Positions 16,278 to 25,647 are shown, numbered from the stretch's first letter. The stretch: DNA of 64,000 nt from Microvirga sp. VF16 (GCF_016864375.1 NZ_CP069354.1:4437501-4501500); one strand, 5' to 3'. Program-made: numbers and translations. The notes: generated by a model from the letters alone, not told the origin.

Positions 16278-18937
16278 TATTCCGCCAGAACTCGTGTCGG
16301 CGGGAAGATCACCTCGACCAGCGTTCCCTCGCTCGGTTGACTGGCGATCTGCAGCGCGCCGCGGTTCGCCTCGACGAGCGCCTTGGTCAGCGGTAACCCG
16401 AGCCCCGTGCCGCCGCGCTTGCGCGAGGTGGCGAGCTGGCGGAATGGTTCGAGAGCGGCCTCCACCTCCTCCGGCGTCATGCCGATGCCGGTATCGCGCA
16501 CCCGGAACGCCACCTCGCCCCGGTCGGTCATCGCCGTGGAGACGATCACCTGCCCGCCCGCATCCGTGAACTTGATGGCATTGGAGACGAGGTTGAGCAC
16601 GATCTGACGCATGGAGCGCTCATCCGCCACCACCGGGGGCAGCTTCGGCGCGAAGCTCGTGCGCATGACGATGCGGTCGCGCGCGGCCTGCGGCTGGAGC
16701 AGGGTCACGCAGGACGAAACCAGTTCGTTGAGGCTGACGCCCGTAAACGACAGTTCCAACCGGCCGGCCTCGATCTTCGCCAGATCCAGGAGATCGTTCA
16801 CGAGGCTGATCACGTGGGAGCCGGAGGCGTGAACGTCCTTGAGATATTCCTTGTAGCGGTCGTTGCCGATGGCTCCGAACCGCTCCTCCAGCATGACCTC
16901 GGCAAAGCCGAGAATGGCGTTCAAGGGCGTGCGGATCTCGTGGCTGATCTTGGCCAGGAGGTCGGACTTCTGGGCGCTCGCCTCCTCGGCCGCGTGCTTG
17001 GCGCCGATCAGCTCACCCTCCGCCTTCTTGAAGACGGTGATGTCGCGAAGAACCGCGCAGAACCGGCGGTTCGGCCCGTCGCCCAGGCGGCCCATGGTCA
17101 TGAAGAGCGGGATCGAGCCGCCCTGGCGTTCCCGGCCGAGCACCTCGCGCCCGTCGTTGAGCAGGCTTCTCACGCCCGGCGAGCGCAGGCTTTCGAGATA
17201 ATCGAGGGCGACCATATGGCTTTCGGGTGCGAGAAGGACGGTAATCGCATCGCCCGCCACTGCCCGTTCGTCGTAGCCGAACAGCGCTTCGGCCGAGCGG
17301 TTGAGGGAGAGGATGCGCCCCGTCTCGTTGAGCACGATGACACCATCGGTCGCCGTGTCGAGGATCGCCTCCAGCTCATGGATGCGACTGTCCGGAGAGG
17401 GCGGCGGAGCATCCACCCTGGAAGCCTTGCCGATGACCATGAGATCCGCCGGTTCGCCATCCCAATCGGTGGATGAGGAGCGCACGGTGACAGCGATGTT
17501 CTCGTTCTGGCGGTTAGTGAGCGCAAGAGCGGAATCCTCACCCCCTGCCTCTCCGAGCGCCGGAGAGCCGCGGAACAGATGCACGAGACCGCCGTCGGTC
17601 CGGATCTGCTCGATATCGTCGTAGCCGGTCAGGTCGAGAAGGAAGCGGTTGGCAAACAGAATGCTCTCGCCGCGATGAACCAGGATCCCGATCGGCAGCC
17701 GGTCGAGGATGCGATCGCCATTGGCCGGGCCGGCTGGCGGCGGAAGAGACGGTGCCGCTTCGGCAACAGGTTCCAGTTCCTCGGAGGCCGCTTCCTCAGG
17801 ACTAGGCGCGTCCTCCTCCAGGCGCGCTCCGAGCGCGCGAGCGATCTCCCGAAAGGCATTGCGCTCCGCATTGGAGAGTCCCGATGTCTGAGTCGGCTTC
17901 TCGGCCGGGCGGTCCCGTTCGATGGGCTCCGGCTCGGGCGGATTGGTGCTGGCAAGCGCTTGGGCCACCTGGTCGCGAAGGTTCGAGAACCAAGTTTCCT
18001 CCTCCGACGGCGCGGGCTCAGCCGCCGGCTCCTCCGACGGTATTTCCTCGGGCGGACGGAACGGGAGCGTCTCGTCGTTGACCAGACTTTGCGCAATCAG
18101 ATCGGCTGCGGCGTCCGGGATCTCCCGTTCCTGAACGGCATCCATGCGCAGGAGGCCGAAGCCCCGGAAGCCGATGAGTTGCCGCCCCGGACCGAAGACC
18201 GGCATGCCGGCCCAATCGACGGGGACCTGCTGGCGCGAATTGTCGATGCTCCAGAGGACCGTGCGACCGCTCCAGGTCTCGCAACGGGCAAACAGAGCCG
18301 CGACGGCTCCATCCGGATCCTCGACGACCGAACCGGACACCTCCTCCCAGGTCTGCCCGACGATATCGCCGGCCATGGCTCCGACAGTCTGGGCGAGATC
18401 GGGCGATACATCGGTGAAACGTGTTTCCGCATCCGTGTGCCAGATGAACCGGATCGGGCCAGGACGCCTTTCCGACTGAGGAGCGGCTTCGGTATGCGTG
18501 ACAGTCTCAGGGCTCGTCGGCTCAGCCCGCGGTACCCTGCGCGAGAGAGAGGATGCCTTGGGTACGGCCCCGAGGAAAGCCGTGACCAGAACCGTCTCGC
18601 CGTTCTCCAGGGATGCTAGGCGACAGACGGTTGCGACCGGCAGCCAGGGGCGGGTCGGATCAAGCCTCAGGCGCTCCTGCCGGATGCCATGTCGGGGCGC
18701 CAGCCCTCTGGCCAACGCCTTGATACGATCACGCGCCCTGAAGCCCGAGGTTACCCGGCCGGCTTCATCGGTGAAGGCGTTCCGCAATCCCTCGGCGGCC
18801 GGCGATGTCCAGAGCAGCCTCTCTCCTGCCTGATCCCAGACGAGCACGCCCGCCCCAGGACCGGCCAGAAGGCTCAAGTCCGGTTCGGCGGCAAGCCGCG
18901 CGATCAGCGCTTCAATTGGATCGGGACCACCCGTCAT
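16277..18937 (-). CDS. Cytosolic PAS-domain sensor histidine kinase (PdhS/PleC-like)
   Basis: An 886-residue kinase without membrane segments. The N-terminal half carries PAS-like regions (about 170-260 and 410-480) separated by an acidic Pro-rich linker. A clear PAS domain follows at about 510-630, with LNRSAEALFGYDERAV. Then come the dimerisation/phosphoacceptor box SHEIRTPLNAILGFAEV and an HATPase with the N box LNLVSNAIKF, G1 DTGIGMTPEE and G2 GGTGLGLPL. The phosphoacceptor box and topology resemble PdhS/PleC/DivJ kinases that control DivK in cell-cycle signalling. ATG 18937 is preferred to a TTG one codon earlier. It is coupled to the GNAT gene; no response regulator is adjacent. Confidence 0.9.
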   Translation of the reverse strand: MTGGPDPIEALIARLAAEPDLSLLAGPGAGVLVWDQAGERLLWTSPAAEGLRNAFTDEAGRVTSGFRARDRIKALARGLAPRHGIRQERLRLDPTRPWLPVATVCRLASLENGETVLVTAFLGAVPKASSLSRRVPRAEPTSPETVTHTEAAPQSERRPGPIRFIWHTDAETRFTDVSPDLAQTVGAMAGDIVGQTWEEVSGSVVEDPDGAVAALFARCETWSGRTVLWSIDNSRQQVPVDWAGMPVFGPGRQLIGFRGFGLLRMDAVQEREIPDAAADLIAQSLVNDETLPFRPPEEIPSEEPAAEPAPSEEETWFSNLRDQVAQALASTNPPEPEPIERDRPAEKPTQTSGLSNAERNAFREIARALGARLEEDAPSPEEAASEELEPVAEAAPSLPPPAGPANGDRILDRLPIGILVHRGESILFANRFLLDLTGYDDIEQIRTDGGLVHLFRGSPALGEAGGEDSALALTNRQNENIAVTVRSSSTDWDGEPADLMVIGKASRVDAPPPSPDSRIHELEAILDTATDGVIVLNETGRILSLNRSAEALFGYDERAVAGDAITVLLAPESHMVALDYLESLRSPGVRSLLNDGREVLGRERQGGSIPLFMTMGRLGDGPNRRFCAVLRDITVFKKAEGELIGAKHAAEEASAQKSDLLAKISHEIRTPLNAILGFAEVMLEERFGAIGNDRYKEYLKDVHASGSHVISLVNDLLDLAKIEAGRLELSFTGVSLNELVSSCVTLLQPQAARDRIVMRTSFAPKLPPVVADERSMRQIVLNLVSNAIKFTDAGGQVIVSTAMTDRGEVAFRVRDTGIGMTPEEVEAALEPFRQLATSRKRGGTGLGLPLTKALVEANRGALQIASQPSEGTLVEVIFPPTRVLAE

Positions 18938-19137
18938 CAACGGCCCTTGCTGTGAACTGCCTCAGAGTCACCTCTTGGAGAGGTTCTAGACTAATATCTG
19001 CGGCCAAGCATGCAAGGCGGGACACTTGAATCCTTTTACTTTGAGGTAACCTTAATAGGCGAGGCATAGGGAGTTGATTTTGCGGCGCACAATGTGATAT
19101 TGCACTGCACAAATGCCTTAACGACAAGGAGCACCCC

Positions 19138-19518
19138 ATGGCGACGAACCCGACCCAAGGTTACGAGATTCCCCCGGAGATGCGCGATTTCGCCGAAAAG
19201 AGCGTCGAGCAGGCCCGCAAGGCCATCGATGGCTTCATGAACGCCGCCCAGAAGACGGCGGATACGTTCGAAGGCTCGGCGAATACCGTCCAGGCCAGCG
19301 CCAAGGACGCCGCCCGCAAGACCTTCTCCTATACCGAGCAGAACCTCTCTGCTGCCTTCGACCTTGCCCAGAAGATGGTGCGCGCCAAGGACATGCAGGA
19401 GGCCATGCAGATCCAGGCCGAGTTCGTCCGGACTCAGTTCGAGGCTATGCAGACCCAGATGAAGGAATTCGGCTCCCTGGCCCAGTCGGCCATGAAGCAG
19501 CCGGGATCCAAGAAGTAA
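19138..19518 (+). CDS. Phasin family protein
   Basis: A 126-residue, mostly helical phasin (Phasin_2 type) that would coat polyhydroxyalkanoate granules. Characteristic features are the conserved opening YEIPPEMRDFAEKSVEQARK, a central helix rich in Ala, Gln and Lys, and the segment EAMQIQAEFVRTQFEAMQ. There is no signal peptide. A second phasin follows after 34 bases. No PHA synthase or PHA regulator is present in the window, so the granule role rests on family alone. Confidence 0.88.
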   Translation: MATNPTQGYEIPPEMRDFAEKSVEQARKAIDGFMNAAQKTADTFEGSANTVQASAKDAARKTFSYTEQNLSAAFDLAQKMVRAKDMQEAMQIQAEFVRTQFEAMQTQMKEFGSLAQSAMKQPGSKK

Positions 19519-19552
19519 TCTCCTTCTCCCTAAAACCTGCGAGGACGTCACG

Positions 19553-20038
19553 ATGGCGGAAGTGAAGAAGCCCAGAGCCAAGAGTACAGTGAAGAGCGTG
19601 CAGAAGGCCGACGATCTGGTCGAGATGGCAGCAGTCTCGGCAGCCGAGATCGTCGAAGCCGTTGTGGAGGCGAAGCCCGCATCCCTTCCCACGATTGCCA
19701 CGACTCCCCTTGAGGCAGGAGCCATCTTCTCTTCCGCCAAGAAGCAGGGTGACGTCTTCCGTCAGGCCGTGAGCGAGGCTGTGGCCGCATCGGCCAAGGG
19801 CGCCCTTGAGGTGAACGACAAAATCATCGACGCGGTGAACACGCAGCGCGATGTGGCTCTCGATCTTTGGCGCTCGGCGATCAGCCCTTCCCCCCTGCCA
19901 GAGGCCTTCAAGGCTCAGAGCCAAGCAACGCGCCAGGCCTACGAGACGGCGTCCGCCCAGTGGAAGGACATCGCCGAGACCACGGCGCTCTGGTTCACCA
20001 AGAGCCTCGAGCCGCTGCAATCGACGCTTCGCCGCTAA
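19553..20038 (+). CDS. Second phasin family protein
   Basis: A 161-residue phasin-like protein. The N-terminus is Lys-rich (KKPRAKSTVKS), similar to the DNA-binding-like tails of some phasins. The body is helical and Ala/Glu-rich, with the typical end AYETASAQWKDIAETTALWFTKSLEPL. It is probably cotranscribed with the preceding phasin and ends before a strong terminator. Paralogy to the first phasin is weak at sequence level, so they may sit on granules in different ways. Confidence 0.82.
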   Translation: MAEVKKPRAKSTVKSVQKADDLVEMAAVSAAEIVEAVVEAKPASLPTIATTPLEAGAIFSSAKKQGDVFRQAVSEAVAASAKGALEVNDKIIDAVNTQRDVALDLWRSAISPSPLPEAFKAQSQATRQAYETASAQWKDIAETTALWFTKSLEPLQSTLRR

Positions 20039-20068
20039 CTCCGCTGTTCGTCAGCATCATCATGCGTT

Positions 20069-20099
20069 AAGGCTCGGCCCTTCCAGGCCGGGCCTTTTT
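20069..20099 (+). terminator. Terminator after the phasin pair
   Basis: GC-rich stem AAGGCTCGGCC / GGCCGGGCCTT with a 6-nt loop and a T5 run. It ends directly before the Nudix start codon. Confidence 0.85.
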
Positions 20100-20100
20100 C

Positions 20101-20538
20101 ATGTCGCCTTCACCAATTCCCGCCGTCATCGCCGTCGTCATCCGTGACAACCGGACACTGCTCGTGCGGCGTGCCAATCCGCCCGATGCCGGGCTGTGGG
20201 GTTTTCCCGGCGGCAAGATCGAGTTCGGCGAGACGGTCAAGGAGGCAGCGGCCCGAGAACTTCTTGAAGAGACCGCTGTCCATGCGGAAGCCCAAGGCAT
20301 CATCACCACGCTCGATATTCTGGTGCGGGATGCAGGTGGTGACATTCAGCAGCATTACATCCTGATCGCCGTGCAATGTCGGTGGATTTCAGGCGAGCCG
20401 ATCGCTGGCGATGATGCTCTCGAAGCGCGTTGGCTTCCTATTTCGGAACTCGATCCGAACACGTTGGCCATGAGTGCGGATGTCGATGTGATTGCCCGAC
20501 GCGCTCTGGCCTCGGCTTCGAACCTGAGCGACATCTGA
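20101..20538 (+). CDS. Nudix hydrolase
   Basis: A 145-residue Nudix pyrophosphohydrolase. The Nudix box runs from GKIEFGET to RELLEETAV (about residues 39-60), with the metal-binding REx2EE core intact. The fold opening PAVIAVVIRDNRTLLVRRA and the GLWGFPGGKIEFGE segment resemble the ADP-ribose/dGTP (MutT-like) branch. Substrate cannot be set from sequence. The ATG directly follows the T-run of the phasin terminator and no ribosome site is visible before it, so transcription must start very close to the gene (possibly leaderless) or the true start lies a little downstream. Confidence 0.88.
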   Translation: MSPSPIPAVIAVVIRDNRTLLVRRANPPDAGLWGFPGGKIEFGETVKEAAARELLEETAVHAEAQGIITTLDILVRDAGGDIQQHYILIAVQCRWISGEPIAGDDALEARWLPISELDPNTLAMSADVDVIARRALASASNLSDI

Positions 20539-20560
20539 ACACAGCACGAGACGACAAAAA

Positions 20561-20594
20561 GGCCTCGCCCCGAAAAAGGGCGACGCCAAGTTTT
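20561..20594 (+). terminator. Terminator after the Nudix gene
   Basis: Stem GGCCTCGCCC/GGGCGACGCC (one mismatch), 7-nt loop, followed by AAGTTTTG. It lies 22 bases after the stop. Confidence 0.65.
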
Positions 20595-20832
20595 GTCTCT
20601 TGCTTTGAGGCCTCACGGCCGAACTTCACGCTGTGATCTGCACATAATCGCCGGCTATCTCAAGACGATCATCGGCAGCATGGTTGATGGGCAGTAAACA
20701 TTCATAAACCGTCAATCATGTTTCGAATGGTTACGGTCGCCGATATTGCAACAATCTCTCGCGATACCTTATTAGACCCGCGACAGGCAATAAATGCCTA
20801 TCTGATCTTTATGTTAAGCACGGAAAACAGTA

Positions 20833-21540
20833 ATGCGTACCTCTGCTCTTGGACTGCTCGCTGCCACAGCGGCTCTCGCCATTGCGGCGTCGACGGCCCA
20901 CGCGGCTGATCTGCCGGGCCGCTATTCTCCTGCTCCCGCCTATAATGCACTTCCGGTCTTCACCTGGACCGGCTTCTACGCCGGTCTCAATGCCGGCTAC
21001 GGCTGGAATGTCGGCGACAGCCGCTTCTACGATCCTGCTTTCGGCACGGTCAAAGGTCGCCGCGGCGGCGGCTTCGTCGGCGGTGCCCAGGCTGGCTACA
21101 ATTACCAATTCGGCATGTTTGTGGGCGGCCTCGAGACGGACCTTCAGTATGCTGCGGTCGGCAACAAGGGCGCTTCCTACGGCACCACCTACTACCCGGG
21201 TGACTCGGATGGCTTCTTCGGCACGATCCGCGCCCGCGCCGGCGTCGCCTTCGACCGCGCCCTCGTCTATGGCACCGGCGGCTTCGCCTATGGCGATATC
21301 GGCGGCAACCGTGGCTACGATCCGCTGCTCGGCTATCACAGCGGCGACGAGATCAACTGGGGCTGGACCCTCGGCGGCGGCGTGGAATACGCCATCACCA
21401 ACAACTTCACCGCCAAGGTCGAAGGCCTCTATGTCGATCTCGACACGAAGGACAACTACGACCGTGGCGGACGCGTGAACGTGGATCGCGATGCAGAATT
21501 CGGCGTGCTGCGCGCTGGCGTGAACTACAAGTTCAACTGA
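20833..21540 (+). CDS. Outer-membrane beta-barrel protein (Omp25/Omp31-like)
   Basis: A 235-residue porin-family outer-membrane protein. A Sec signal peptide ends at about residue 24 (AHA|ADLP). After the conserved linker PVFTWTGFYAGLNAGYGW there are about eight amphipathic strands with alternating aromatic and Gly residues, ending in the C-terminal strand FGVLRAGVNYKFN with the terminal aromatic/Asn expected for BAM recognition. Length and the TGFYAGLNAGYG signature match the Omp25/31 heme-binding-type barrels of Hyphomicrobiales. It is transcribed alone behind a 290-base AT-rich leader and in front of a good terminator. Ligand unknown. Confidence 0.92.
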   Translation: MRTSALGLLAATAALAIAASTAHAADLPGRYSPAPAYNALPVFTWTGFYAGLNAGYGWNVGDSRFYDPAFGTVKGRRGGGFVGGAQAGYNYQFGMFVGGLETDLQYAAVGNKGASYGTTYYPGDSDGFFGTIRARAGVAFDRALVYGTGGFAYGDIGGNRGYDPLLGYHSGDEINWGWTLGGGVEYAITNNFTAKVEGLYVDLDTKDNYDRGGRVNVDRDAEFGVLRAGVNYKFN

Positions 21541-21564
21541 TCACGCAGCAGCCCGAAAAAGCTG

Positions 21565-21593
21565 AAGGCCCGGTGGCAGCACCGGGCCTTCTT
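21565..21593 (+). terminator. Terminator after the porin gene
   Basis: Perfect 10-bp stem AAGGCCCGGT/ACCGGGCCTT with a 6-nt loop, followed by CTTG. Confidence 0.8.
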
Positions 21594-21618
21594 GTATGGC
21601 TGGGGATCAACTGTCCTG

Positions 21619-21846
21619 TCAGGGATCGTTCATGCCCTCCGGCACCTTGAACGCATCCCTCTTTGTCTCGCTTCGCTTGAGGTCCAGCAGACGTCGCGCA
21701 GCAACGCCGCCCGGCTCGGACGAATAAAGCCTGTTGTTGAGCACCTCGATTTGCCAGCGCTGCAATTCGAGCAGGGCTTGCAAGCCCCTCACCCGAGCCT
21801 GGAGAACGAGAGCATCCTTCAAAGGGTCTGGTCCGCTGGTCGTCAT
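21619..21846 (-). CDS. Hypothetical small protein
   Basis: A predicted 75-residue soluble protein, unrecognised. It has a helical central part (VLQARVRGLQALLELQRWQIEVLNNR) and a Glu/Lys-rich end. The ATG at 21846 gives a natural N-terminus (MTTSGPDPLKDAL); an ATG eleven codons earlier is possible. It stands alone, convergent with the porin gene. Codon use agrees with the neighbours, which is the main reason to list it. Confidence 0.45.
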   Translation of the reverse strand: MTTSGPDPLKDALVLQARVRGLQALLELQRWQIEVLNNRLYSSEPGGVAARRLLDLKRSETKRDAFKVPEGMNDP

Positions 21847-22076
21847 GGGACCATCCCTGACAATCTTGGGATGAATCATGTCTGAACGCGTAATATGAGA
21901 GACTTAGCATTAATCGATTTTGCCGGCCAGGAACATAGTCCCTGAAACCGTCAAGCAATGTTGTTCAAGCTAGATATTATTACGTCATAAATATGTCGCC
22001 TCACCGTACCGATGCGACGGACAGGAACCTGAGGGACGATAGGCAGTTGCATCAGCATAGCTTGCTGGAGATTGTC

Positions 22077-22250
22077 ATGCCTGAAATACGCCATGAGATG
22101 GAGGCTGAACGGATCCTCGCCACGTTGAGCGTGGCGATGCCGGATGAGCATGCCCTGATGCAGAGCCGCCACCTTCTCGCTGAAGCCTTGGAAAGAGCCG
22201 AGCAACGAGGGCGCCAGATGTCCGGACATCAGAAGGAGTCGAGCGGCTAA
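22077..22250 (+). CDS. Hypothetical small helical protein
   Basis: A 57-residue protein, unrecognised, rich in Glu, Ala and Arg and probably all-helical (EIRHEMEAERILATL, then HLLAEALERAEQRG). A GGAG ribosome site lies six bases before the ATG at 22077. An in-frame ATG at 21993 has no such site. No motif is visible. Confidence 0.5.
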   Translation: MPEIRHEMEAERILATLSVAMPDEHALMQSRHLLAEALERAEQRGRQMSGHQKESSG

Positions 22251-22432
22251 GGTTCTTCAGACATCTCTAACGGTGGTCGTGCGATATCTGTCGATGACGG
22301 CGAGCACCCCTCCCCTGCGACATTGACAGCGAGGAACGGTCCATGGTGAGGCACGTTCCTTCCCCGTGTGCGATAGGACACATCGGGAAGGCCTCGGGCG
22401 TGGTGATCTCCGAGCGTTGGGAGAATCGGTCA

Positions 22433-22744
22433 ATGCGCTCCTCTTTGCTTGCAATCATGTTCGGCGCCCTCGGTGCCCTTGCTGCCGGCTCGGCTGCTCT
22501 GGCTCAGTCCGCCGATACCCGCATTGCCTCCATGCCATTCGGCGAATGCCTCTCCATCATCAACGAGGCTGCGCAGGAAGTGGACGAGGAACCTGTCAAG
22601 CTTGTCAACACAAGCGATGTGGTCACGGTTCGGATCAACGCGTCGGATGGCTTCGTTACCGTGTCCTGCGACCGCAGTGCCAATAAGATGACCTTGACCA
22701 AGAGCCCGGTGCCTGAAGCAGCCGGCATGACGGCGGCTCGCTGA
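22433..22744 (+). CDS. Hypothetical exported protein
   Basis: A 103-residue protein with a clear Sec signal peptide (MRSSLLAIMFGALGALAAG... cleaved after ALA at about residue 24). The mature part has two cysteines about 50 residues apart (ECLSIINEA and VSCDRSANK) that could form a disulfide in the periplasm. No family recognised. The ATG at 22433 is chosen because the signal peptide begins there. Confidence 0.65.
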   Translation: MRSSLLAIMFGALGALAAGSAALAQSADTRIASMPFGECLSIINEAAQEVDEEPVKLVNTSDVVTVRINASDGFVTVSCDRSANKMTLTKSPVPEAAGMTAAR

Positions 22745-22775
22745 AGCCGCGCTGTTCCAATAAACTCAAAATGAA

Positions 22776-22800
22776 AACGGCGAGCGCGAGGCTCGCCGTT
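22776..22800 (-). terminator. Terminator after gguB
   Basis: Perfect 10-bp stem AACGGCGAGC/GCTCGCCGTT with a 5-nt loop. The minus strand continues with TTTCATTTTG, so it serves the transporter operon. Confidence 0.75.
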
Positions 22801-22832
22801 GTGCTGAGAACTTGATGGCCTGACGCCAGCCC

Positions 22833-24032
22833 TCACTTCTTCCTGTTGTAGACGTCAAGGGAGACGGCCGCGAGCAGCACGAGGCCCTTAATGACCTGCT
22901 GGTAGTCGATACCGATGCCGAGGATCGACATACCATTGTTCATGACGCCCATGACAAAGGCGCCGATGACCGCGCCCGTCACTTTTCCGACGCCGCCGGT
23001 GGCCGAGGCGCCGCCGATGAAGACGGCTGCGATCACGTCGAGCTCGAAGCCGAGGCCGGCCTTCGGGGTCGCCGTGTTGAGGCGAGCGGCAAAGATCAGG
23101 CCGGCAAGGCCCGCCAGCACGCCCATATTGACGAAGGTGAGGAAGGTCAGGCGCTCGGTCTTGATGCCCGACAGCTTGGCCGCCTTCTCATTGCCTCCCA
23201 GCGCATAGATACGCCGGCCGATCGTGGTGCGATTGGTCACGAAGGCATAGAGCGCGATCAGCACTGCCATGATGACAAGGACGTTCGGCAGACCGCGATA
23301 GGTCGCCATCAGGTAGCAGAACGCGATCACGAGAACAGCGAGCAGACCGTTCTTGAACAGGAACAGGCCGAAGGGTGCCGTCTCGACCGCATGCTTCAGC
23401 TGATTGGTGCGACTGCGGAAGCTGAAATAGATGATCGCAGCCACGCTGGCGGCGCCGAGGAATAAAGCGGTGTAGTTGAAGCCCTCGCCGCCGAAGACGT
23501 CCGGAATGAAGCCGGAGCTCAGGCGCTGGAACACCACCGGGAAGGGACCGACCGACATGCCGCCGAGCAGCGCCAGGGTCAGGCCCTTGAAGACGAGCAT
23601 GCCGGCAAGCGTGACGATGAATGACGGCACCTTGAAATAAGCGACCCAGTAGCCTTGCGCCGCGCCGATCATGCCGCCCACGATGAGGCAGGCGATGGTG
23701 GTCGTGACAGGATCGATTCCCCACCGCACCATCATCATGGCTGCAAGTCCGCCGACGAAGCCGACGATGGAGCCGACCGAAAGATCGATATGTCCGGCAA
23801 TGATCACCAGAAGCATGCCCAACGCCATGATGACGATGTAGCTGTTCTGAAGCACCAGGTTGGTGAGGTTGAGCGGCCGCAGGAGTGTGCCGTCGGTCAC
23901 CACCTGGAAGAACAGCATGATGACCAGAAGCGACAGCAGCATGCCGTAATCGCGGAAATGGGTTTTGGCGAACTCCAACCACGATGTCTTCTGCTGGGGG
24001 ACGTTAAGCTCGTCGGCGGTCCTGGTGTCCAT
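22833..24032 (-). CDS. gguB: Multiple-sugar ABC transporter permease (GguB/MmsB)
   Basis: Inner-membrane permease of a ChvE-GguAB type sugar importer, 399 residues with about ten to twelve hydrophobic segments. The conserved permease loop ALGMLLVIIAGHIDLSVGS is at about residue 70, and the second signature IYALGGNEKAAKLSGI near 275. The C-terminal half has VIAAVFIGGASATGGVG. It starts one base after the gguA stop (TGA-G-ATG). Length above 380 with an insert in the middle separates this GguB/XylH branch from the shorter RbsC/YtfT permeases encoded nearby. Confidence 0.92.
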   Translation of the reverse strand: MDTRTADELNVPQQKTSWLEFAKTHFRDYGMLLSLLVIMLFFQVVTDGTLLRPLNLTNLVLQNSYIVIMALGMLLVIIAGHIDLSVGSIVGFVGGLAAMMMVRWGIDPVTTTIACLIVGGMIGAAQGYWVAYFKVPSFIVTLAGMLVFKGLTLALLGGMSVGPFPVVFQRLSSGFIPDVFGGEGFNYTALFLGAASVAAIIYFSFRSRTNQLKHAVETAPFGLFLFKNGLLAVLVIAFCYLMATYRGLPNVLVIMAVLIALYAFVTNRTTIGRRIYALGGNEKAAKLSGIKTERLTFLTFVNMGVLAGLAGLIFAARLNTATPKAGLGFELDVIAAVFIGGASATGGVGKVTGAVIGAFVMGVMNNGMSILGIGIDYQQVIKGLVLLAAVSLDVYNRKK

Positions 24033-24033
24033 C

Positions 24034-25563
24034 TCAGCGTCTCCCCGACTTAACGATAGCGTGCATGATCTTTTCCTGGGATGCCTCGGCAATATCGAGC
24101 TCGGCGATCAGGGATCCTTCGTTCATGACATAGATCCGGTCGCACATGCCGAGCAGTTCCGGCATCTCCGAGGATATCATGAGGACACCCTTGCCGGCAT
24201 CGGCCAGCCTGTTGATGATCGTATAGATTTCGTATTTCGCCCCGACATCGATGCCCCGGGTCGGCTCGTCCAGAATGAGGATCTCCGGATCGGAGAAGAG
24301 CCACTTGCTCAACACCACCTTCTGCTGGTTGCCGCCGGAGAGATTGACCGTCTCCTGGAATACGCTGGGGCTGCGGATACGCATCTTGGCGCGGTAGTCG
24401 TTGGCGACCGCAAGCTCCTGGATATCGTCGATGACGAGGTTCTTGGACACGCCCTCGAGATTGGCGAGCGTGACGTTCTTGCGAATGTCCTCGGCCAGGA
24501 CCAGACCGTAGGTCTTCCGGTCCTCGGTGGCATAGGCGATCCCGTTGGCAACGGCCTTTTCCACCGTGCTGACATCGATCTCCTTGCCGTGCAGCGTCAC
24601 CCGGCCCGAGATGTTCTGGCCGTAGCTGCGGCCGAACAGGCTCATGGCGAACTCGGTCCGGCCTGCCCCCATCAGCCCGGCGATGCCGACGATCTCGCCG
24701 TGCCGGATATTCAGGTTGACGTTCTTGACCACCTGCACATGGCTGTGGAGCGGGTGATAGGCCGACCAGTTCTCCACCTGGAAGATGGTCTCGCCGATCT
24801 TCGGCTCGCGCTTCGGGTACCGGTCCTCCATGGTGCGGCCCACCATGCCGCGGATGATGCGGTCCTCACTTACTTCCTGTGCCCGACAGTCGAGCGTCTC
24901 GACCGTGCCGCCGTCGCGCAGGACGGTGATGGAATCGGCGACCTTCGAAATCTCGTTCAGCTTGTGCGAGATCAGGATCGAGGAGATGCCCTGCGCCTTA
25001 AACTGGAGCAGCAGGTTCAGGAGCGCATCGCTGTCCTTTTCGTTCAGGCTCGCGGTCGGCTCATCGAGGATGAGAAGCTTCACCTTCTTCGAAAGCGCCT
25101 TGGCGATCTCCACGAGCTGCTGCTTGCCGACGCCCAGATTGGTGATCAGCTCCTCGGGCGATTCCTTCAGGCCGACGAGCTTCAGCAGCTCTTTCGTTCT
25201 TGCAAATGCAGCCGACCAGTCGATGACGCCGTACTTGGCCTGCTCGTTGCCGAGAAAGATGTTTTCCGCAATCGACAGAAGCGGCACAAGAGCCAGCTCC
25301 TGGTGAATGATGATGATGCCGAGCTTCTCGCTGTCGGCAATGCCGGAGAAGCGGCGTTCCTCGCCCTCGTAGTGGATCTCGCCGGAATAGGAGCCGTGCG
25401 GATAGACGCCGCTCAGAACCTTCATCAGCGTGGATTTTCCGGCCCCGTTCTCGCCCACCAACGCGTGGATCTCGCCGGCCTTGACGGTGATGTTGACGTT
25501 ATCCAGCGCCTTCACGCCCGGAAACGTCTTGGTGATCCCCCGCATCTCAAGGATCGCATTCAT
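24034..25563 (-). CDS. gguA: Multiple-sugar ABC transporter ATP-binding protein (GguA/MmsA)
   Basis: Double-domain sugar ABC ATPase, 509 residues. Domain 1 has Walker A GENGAGKST at about 38-46 and Walker B LLILDEPTAS. Domain 2 has the altered P-loop region GLMGAGRTE, the signature LSGGNQQK and Walker B ILILDEPTRGID. This asymmetry is normal for the CUT2 family. A GAGG ribosome site lies before the ATG. A strong hairpin separates it from chvE, a common way to give more binding protein than transporter. Confidence 0.94.
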   Translation of the reverse strand: MNAILEMRGITKTFPGVKALDNVNITVKAGEIHALVGENGAGKSTLMKVLSGVYPHGSYSGEIHYEGEERRFSGIADSEKLGIIIIHQELALVPLLSIAENIFLGNEQAKYGVIDWSAAFARTKELLKLVGLKESPEELITNLGVGKQQLVEIAKALSKKVKLLILDEPTASLNEKDSDALLNLLLQFKAQGISSILISHKLNEISKVADSITVLRDGGTVETLDCRAQEVSEDRIIRGMVGRTMEDRYPKREPKIGETIFQVENWSAYHPLHSHVQVVKNVNLNIRHGEIVGIAGLMGAGRTEFAMSLFGRSYGQNISGRVTLHGKEIDVSTVEKAVANGIAYATEDRKTYGLVLAEDIRKNVTLANLEGVSKNLVIDDIQELAVANDYRAKMRIRSPSVFQETVNLSGGNQQKVVLSKWLFSDPEILILDEPTRGIDVGAKYEIYTIINRLADAGKGVLMISSEMPELLGMCDRIYVMNEGSLIAELDIAEASQEKIMHAIVKSGRR

Positions 25564-25603
25564 CGCATAACCTCAGGCAACAAAGCCTTCCAGAAATGAG
25601 CAA

Positions 25604-25629
25604 GGACCCTGCGCGAGTGCGCAGGGTCC
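25604..25629 (-). promoter_or_regulatory. Intercistronic hairpin between chvE and gguA
   Basis: Perfect 11-bp inverted repeat GGACCCTGCGC/GCGCAGGGTCC with a 4-nt loop, without a T-run. It probably stabilises the chvE message or attenuates transcription into gguA. Confidence 0.65.
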
Positions 25630-25647
25630 ACTCTTCGCGAAAACCAA

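Noticed and set aside
19138..20038. Single gene for both phasins
   Set aside because: Two separate frames with their own starts, 34 bases apart; each has a full phasin-like pattern.
23965..25599. Plus-strand frame of 544 codons opposite gguA/gguB
   Set aside because: Covers two overlapping well-defined ABC genes in antisense; no start or motif.
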